A stretch of DNA of 10,689 nucleotides, taken from Caldifarciminota bacterium (lineage in GTDB: Bacteria; Hydrothermota; Tepidihabitantia; Tepidihabitantales; Tepidihabitantaceae). Below, piece after piece: positions 7,802 to 10,689 of the stretch. The notes beneath the pieces are model-generated. The model saw only the letters and a list, made by a program, of their open reading frames with translations. It searched no databases and had not been told where the DNA came from. Numbering within the stretch: position 1 is the stretch's first letter; every line of letters starts with the position of its first letter. Location: contig CAIVTL010000694.1 in the NCBI GenBank assembly GCA_903908785.1, positions 1 to 10,689 on the forward strand, in the 5' to 3' direction. The translations under genes and the position numbers were made by a program.

Positions 7802-8514
7802 TACTCGGCCAGAGCATACTAACCATCTTTAAGAACAGCTGGGTCATGGTCTGCCTGCTGCTCGCGTCTATTGCCTCGCTGACATTGATTGTCGAACGAC
7901 TCTGGTACTTCTTCCGTAACCGGTTCAACGCCGGCAAAGGCCTGGTTGAGCTGCGCCGCCTGCTGGGCAGTTCCGGCCCAACCGAGGCGCTCGCCTGGAG
8001 CCGGACCCAGAAGAACCCGCTCGGCCGGATGTTCACGGTCGCGCTTGAGAACATGACGCTGAGTGCCGACGAACTGGGTGACCTGATTTACAGCCTCATC
8101 CTCGAGGAGCGGCTGCGGTTCGAACGTCTGCTGGGCGGTGTCGGCTCACTGGCGAACGTTGCTACCCTGCTCGGCCTGCTCGGCACCGTCACCGGCTTGA
8201 TTCGGTCGTTCGGCAACATCGCGTCGACCGGGTCAGGCGGACCGGCAGTCGTTTCCGGCGGCATCGCGGAGGCGCTGGTTGCCACGGCGTTCGGCCTGTC
8301 AATCGGCATCCCCACGCTTTTCATGTACAACTACTTCTCGAAGAAGGCCGCCGACGTCGCCATCGCGATGGAGAGCACGTCGGACCGGCTCATCGTGATG
8401 CTGAGCCGCTACCGGGAGCGCGCCGGCACCACCGCGCCGACCGCCGAAGCGCAACCGGCACCGTCCCGGCCCAAGGCCGCGACTCCGCCTGAAGACACGG
8501 CCTGGAAGTTCTGA
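7798..8514 (+). CDS. exbB: MotA/TolQ/ExbB proton channel family protein
   Basis: ExbB-type proteins form the pentameric inner-membrane channel that, with ExbD, turns proton flow into movement of TonB. This protein of 238 residues has three membrane segments (about 14-36, 114-138 and 153-180). It carries the family signatures 'LANVATLLGLLGTVTGLI' (118-135) and 'GGIAEALVATAFGLSIGIP' (154-172). T130 and T163 match the conserved channel threonines of ExbB (T148 and T181 in E. coli). A cytoplasmic loop lies between segments 1 and 2. The last 30 residues form an Ala/Pro-rich tail not usual in short ExbB proteins. It overlaps the TPR gene by 4 nt (ATGA) and the next gene by 1 nt (TGATG). Sequence alone does not separate ExbB from TolQ; the downstream TonB favours ExbB. 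Confidence 0.93.
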   Translation: MILGQSILTIFKNSWVMVCLLLASIASLTLIVERLWYFFRNRFNAGKGLVELRRLLGSSGPTEALAWSRTQKNPLGRMFTVALENMTLSADELGDLIYSLILEERLRFERLLGGVGSLANVATLLGLLGTVTGLIRSFGNIASTGSGGPAVVSGGIAEALVATAFGLSIGIPTLFMYNYFSKKAADVAIAMESTSDRLIVMLSRYRERAGTTAPTAEAQPAPSRPKAATPPEDTAWKF

Positions 8515-8927
8515 TGCGACGTCACCCGGTTGAACCACGCAGGGACGAGCTGATTCTGACTTCGCTGGTGGACATCGCTCTCTGCCTGGTTCTCGGGTTT
8601 CTGGTCGCGATGCCGCTTTTCTTTGAGACCGGCATCTTCGTGTCCGCGCCGGGTGTCGCGCGCGCCAGCGGCGGCGATCCGGGCACGGACGTCAAAGCTA
8701 ACATCTTCCTGACCGACGACGGCCGCATTCTGCTCAACGAATCCGAGGTGTCCATTGAGCAGTTATCCGACCTCCTGCCGAAACTATTGGACCGAAGCCG
8801 GGAAAGGCGCGTCGTGGTCGCAACCGACGACCAGGTCGTCTATGACCGGGTCATGAAAGTGCTGGACTTGGCCAAGCAATCGGGCGCAGCCGACCTCGCC
8901 CTGCTGCGCAAACGGAGGGCCCCGTGA
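8514..8927 (+). CDS. exbD: ExbD/TolR family protein, first paralogue (keeps the membrane Asp)
   Basis: ExbD subunits sit as a dimer inside the ExbB pentamer, and a single membrane Asp is thought to carry protons. This 137-residue protein has a short basic cytoplasmic start (MRRHPVEPRR), one membrane helix (about 13-37, 'LILTSLVDIALCLVLGFLV') and a periplasmic alpha/beta domain (about 47-137) with 'FLTDDGRILLNESEVS' and 'VVVATDDQVVYDRVMKVLDL'. D20 aligns with the essential Asp (D25 in E. coli ExbD). The usual Pro three residues before it (TPxxD) is Ser17 here. The ATG shares one base with the exbB stop, and a weak GGAAG (8504-8508) lies 5 nt upstream. It overlaps the second exbD by 4 nt. The family is certain; the pairing with the second paralogue is inferred. 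Confidence 0.92.
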   Translation: MRRHPVEPRRDELILTSLVDIALCLVLGFLVAMPLFFETGIFVSAPGVARASGGDPGTDVKANIFLTDDGRILLNESEVSIEQLSDLLPKLLDRSRERRVVVATDDQVVYDRVMKVLDLAKQSGAADLALLRKRRAP

Positions 8928-9316
8928 AAAATGCTAACATAGACATCCTGCCACTGGCAGCAGTGGCGCTGACGCTGGTGCTGATAATGATGGTTGTTTC
9001 ACCCTTGGTTGTGACCCGCAACAGCACGCCGGTAATTCTCCCGGAGACTCATACGTCCGAACGCAAAGTCGAGAACGACCTGACTGTAAGCTATACGGTT
9101 GACGGCCAGTTGCTGGTGGATGACAAGCCGGTCTTCACCCTGCCGGAACTCGAGAGCACTTTGCAGGTGCAACTGCTCCGAGACCCGTATGTCCTGGTAG
9201 TCATCCGCGCCGACAAGGAGTGTCTGCATTCACACGTGCTGGACATCCTGGCTGCGGCGCGGCACGCCGGCGCGCTGCGGATTGCCTGCGCCACCAAGAA
9301 ATACAGGGAAGGATAG
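8924..9316 (+). CDS. exbD: ExbD/TolR family protein, second paralogue (membrane Asp replaced)
   Basis: This 130-residue ExbD-like protein has a short cytoplasmic start, one membrane helix (about 8-30, 'ILPLAAVALTLVLIMMVVSP') and a periplasmic domain with 'LTVSYTVDGQLLVDDKPVFT' and 'YVLVVIRADKECLHSHVLDIL', the typical ExbD fold order. Aligned with E. coli ExbD 'NVTPFIDVML', this protein reads 'DILPLAAVAL'. Pro10 is kept, but the proton-carrying Asp is Ala13. Asp7, nearer the cytoplasmic face, is the only acidic residue close by. It starts with GTG at 8924, with a good GGAGG (8914-8918) 5 nt upstream and a GTGA overlap with the first exbD. It is probably a structural or regulatory partner in a mixed ExbD dimer, though it could be an independent subunit for a second task. 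Confidence 0.9.
   Translation: MKNANIDILPLAAVALTLVLIMMVVSPLVVTRNSTPVILPETHTSERKVENDLTVSYTVDGQLLVDDKPVFTLPELESTLQVQLLRDPYVLVVIRADKECLHSHVLDILAAARHAGALRIACATKKYREG
9309..9313 (+). promoter_or_regulatory. Shine-Dalgarno that fixes the tonB start
   Basis: AAGGA (within GGGAAGGA, 9306-9313) lies 7 nt before the ATG at 9321, just ahead of the second exbD's stop codon. It favours ATG 9321 over the in-frame ATG at 9282, which would add 13 polar residues unlike a TonB N-terminus. Confidence 0.7.
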
Positions 9317-9320
9317 CGCC

Positions 9321-10256
9321 ATGTTTGAAGACCGTTCGGTGTTGCGGACCAACCTGTCGCTGGTCGTGGCCGTCGCTCTCCACATCAGCGGCATCTTCCT
9401 CATGTCCAGACCTGCGCCAAAAGGCGGATCGGTATCGGACCTTCAGGAAGTCAGCTTCATGGACGTCACCTATCGGCCGGAGGTGGCCAAGGTACTGTCG
9501 CAGGACCAGATGAGTAGCGGCGGCGGCGGCGGCGGTGCCGGCCCCGCAGACTTCGGGTCCGGCGCGCCTGCCTACGGCGCGGCCGGGGACGTCTACGACG
9601 ACGGCCCAATCGACATGTCGGCGGCTTTGGCGCGGGACAATTCCCAGGCCCAGATTGACTTGAACCGATACGAACTCGATCGCGGTGGGGAAGGCATGGG
9701 TGTCATCCGGCTCGGCGGCGGCGGCGCGGCCAAGTCGACCGAGGAGATACTCGCCCAACCCAGAGTCCAGCTTGCCCGCGGTCTGGCACGGGGGGGTGCC
9801 GGCGCCGGTGGATTCGGCTTGCGCGGAGCGCCGGGAGTGGCCCAGCCTCAGGCGCAACTGACAATCGAGCATCGGCAGCTATCGACCCCGACGGCCAGAC
9901 AGCTTCCGACTATGGCCCCCTCGAACCTACCCAAAATCGAGGCGGCTGTGTCCCGCGGCACCAACTTCATGGTCGCCGGACCGATTTCGCAACGCGAGAT
10001 CACCAAGAAGCTCGTACCCCGCTATCCGAAATGGGCGCTCGAACGCCGGATTTCCGGCACCGTGGTCGTACGCATCTGGGTTCAGCCCAATGGCCAGGTC
10101 AAAGGCGCGCCGACCGTGGAATCGAGCTCCGGGTACCCGGACCTGGACCAGGTTGTCGTTGACGCGCTGCGCGGCTGGGAGTTCGCGCCGCTTGGTTCCG
10201 GCGTCAAGACCGAGGACCAGTGGGGCGAGATTACCTTCAAGTTCATGCTCTCATAG
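9321..10256 (+). CDS. tonB: TonB-family energy transducer with Gly-rich linker
   Basis: TonB spans the periplasm and passes energy from ExbB/ExbD to outer-membrane partners. This protein has 311 residues. A short cytoplasmic N-terminus (MFEDRSVLRTN) precedes a membrane helix (about 12-28) containing H21, which matches the conserved membrane His of TonB (H20 in E. coli). The linker (about 30-215) is Gly/Ala-rich, including six consecutive Gly (67-72), and lacks the usual EP/KP-rich stretch. The TonB C-terminal domain follows (about 219-311), with 'RYPKWALERRISGTVVVRIW', 'VQPNGQV', 'DLDQVVVDALRGWEFAP' and a final 'ITFKFML' strand. It lies 4 nt after the second exbD and 4 nt before the next gene. 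No cognate TonB-dependent receptor is in view, so the partner is unknown. TolA is less likely because the C-terminal domain is clearly TonB-like. Confidence 0.92.
   Translation: MFEDRSVLRTNLSLVVAVALHISGIFLMSRPAPKGGSVSDLQEVSFMDVTYRPEVAKVLSQDQMSSGGGGGGAGPADFGSGAPAYGAAGDVYDDGPIDMSAALARDNSQAQIDLNRYELDRGGEGMGVIRLGGGGAAKSTEEILAQPRVQLARGLARGGAGAGGFGLRGAPGVAQPQAQLTIEHRQLSTPTARQLPTMAPSNLPKIEAAVSRGTNFMVAGPISQREITKKLVPRYPKWALERRISGTVVVRIWVQPNGQVKGAPTVESSSGYPDLDQVVVDALRGWEFAPLGSGVKTEDQWGEITFKFMLS
9519..9536 (+). repeat. GGC trinucleotide run encoding six glycines
   Basis: Five GGC codons followed by GGT encode Gly67-72 at the start of the TonB linker. The run of five identical triplets is a short microsatellite that could change length by slippage without breaking the frame. 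Confidence 0.6.
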
Positions 10257-10260
10257 CCAC

Positions 10261-10689
10261 ATGACACTACTGCTTGCCGCCCTGCTCCTGGCCCAACCGC
10301 TGACCCCGGCTCCGGCCAAGCCCGAGTCAGCCATAGCGCGGCCCGACACCACCGCTGCCCGGCCTGCGCCGAGCGGCGACCAGCACGCTATCGGCGAGGA
10401 AGTCATCAAAGGTGCGACCGATGTCAAAATCCAGGACATGAAGCCGTACTTCGCCCCGCAGATTGACCCGTTCTCGCCGGTCAACGAGTTACTGGCCCCG
10501 GAAAGCTACGTGCTTGACGACGCGCTTTACCGCTCGGTTGACTCGATGACCATCACCCAGCATTTCGCCCATTCCTCGTACCTGCGCGTCCCGCTCGAAC
10601 GGAACTTCATCTACGGTGACATGATGGTCTTCCTCCCCTCTTTCGAGCAGCGCGTCGCGACCTGGGACCTGGTGGTATCCAATTCGCTC
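10261..10689 (+). CDS. Exported protein of unknown function, possible FlgD-like domain (cut by window edge)
   Basis: An open frame of 143 residues runs off the right edge. It starts with a hydrophobic segment (MTLLLAALLLAQP) that looks like a signal peptide without basic residues, as in the TPR protein. A Pro/Ala/Thr-rich low-complexity stretch (about 14-45) follows, then a globular part beginning 'GEEVIKGATDVKIQDM'. The last visible residues, 'LPSFEQRVATWDLVVSNSL', resemble the entry to the FlgD-like domain of the PorV-like protein ('TRATIKRWQILIKNGLGEVV'). More of that domain may therefore lie beyond the window. The ATG is 4 nt after the tonB stop with no Shine-Dalgarno, so translation probably depends on coupling. 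I do not recognise the family from what is visible. Confidence 0.75.
   Translation, partial: MTLLLAALLLAQPLTPAPAKPESAIARPDTTAARPAPSGDQHAIGEEVIKGATDVKIQDMKPYFAPQIDPFSPVNELLAPESYVLDDALYRSVDSMTITQHFAHSSYLRVPLERNFIYGDMMVFLPSFEQRVATWDLVVSNSL

Noticed and set aside
9282..9320. ATG giving a TonB 13 residues longer, overlapping the second exbD
   Set aside because: No Shine-Dalgarno at the right distance, and the extra residues are polar; AAGGA at 9309-9313 points to ATG 9321.
1..10689. CRISPR array, tRNA/rRNA genes, insertion sequences or attachment sites
   Set aside because: No regularly spaced short DNA repeats, no tRNA-like cloverleaf, no transposase or integrase and no flanking inverted repeats were seen by eye; the sequence is almost fully accounted for by the genes listed.

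Overview
The window is GC-rich bacterial DNA and nearly all of it is coding. It probably comes from an uncultivated Gram-negative lineage of the wider FCB type, for example a WOR-3/Stahlbacteria-like candidate phylum. The clues are a PorV/UPF0164-type outer-membrane barrel, repeated FlgD-like Ig domains at the ends of exported proteins, a 'PGE...PG...G..G.P' extracellular repeat, and a TonB/ExbB/ExbD set, which requires an outer membrane. The lineage is an inference; no marker gene is present.

Left part (1-2061, minus strand): most of comEC, the inner-membrane DNA-uptake channel with its C-terminal metallo-beta-lactamase domain. It runs off the left edge just after the HHGS motif. Long plus-strand ORFs here are antisense shadows.

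Middle (2062-2315): a divergent promoter region. A near-consensus sigma70-type promoter (TTGACA, 17 nt, TACAAT) drives the plus-strand genes and lies only 10 nt before the chosen ATG. That predicts an almost leaderless mRNA and rules out the upstream in-frame TTG. A weaker TTGACA-17-TACTCT promoter faces comEC.

Right part (2316-10689, plus strand): eight tightly packed co-directional genes, overlapping or at most a few bases apart, so probably one operon. In order they encode: an exported multi-Ig surface protein with a terminal FlgD-like domain; a PorV-like barrel with a C-terminal FlgD-like domain; an 844-residue TPR protein; an ExbB/TolQ proton-channel subunit; two different ExbD/TolR subunits; a TonB with a Gly-rich rather than Pro-rich linker; and an exported protein cut by the right edge, which seems to enter another FlgD-like domain.

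Together these look like a Ton/Tol-like energised envelope module. The ExbB-ExbD-ExbD-TonB complex would use the proton motive force and TonB would span the periplasm. The TPR protein, barrel and FlgD-domain proteins would be periplasmic or outer-membrane partners. No TonB-dependent receptor, TolB or Pal is visible. The most notable detail is that the two ExbD paralogues are complementary at the core membrane motif: the first keeps the Asp but has lost the preceding Pro, and the second keeps the Pro but has Ala in place of the Asp.
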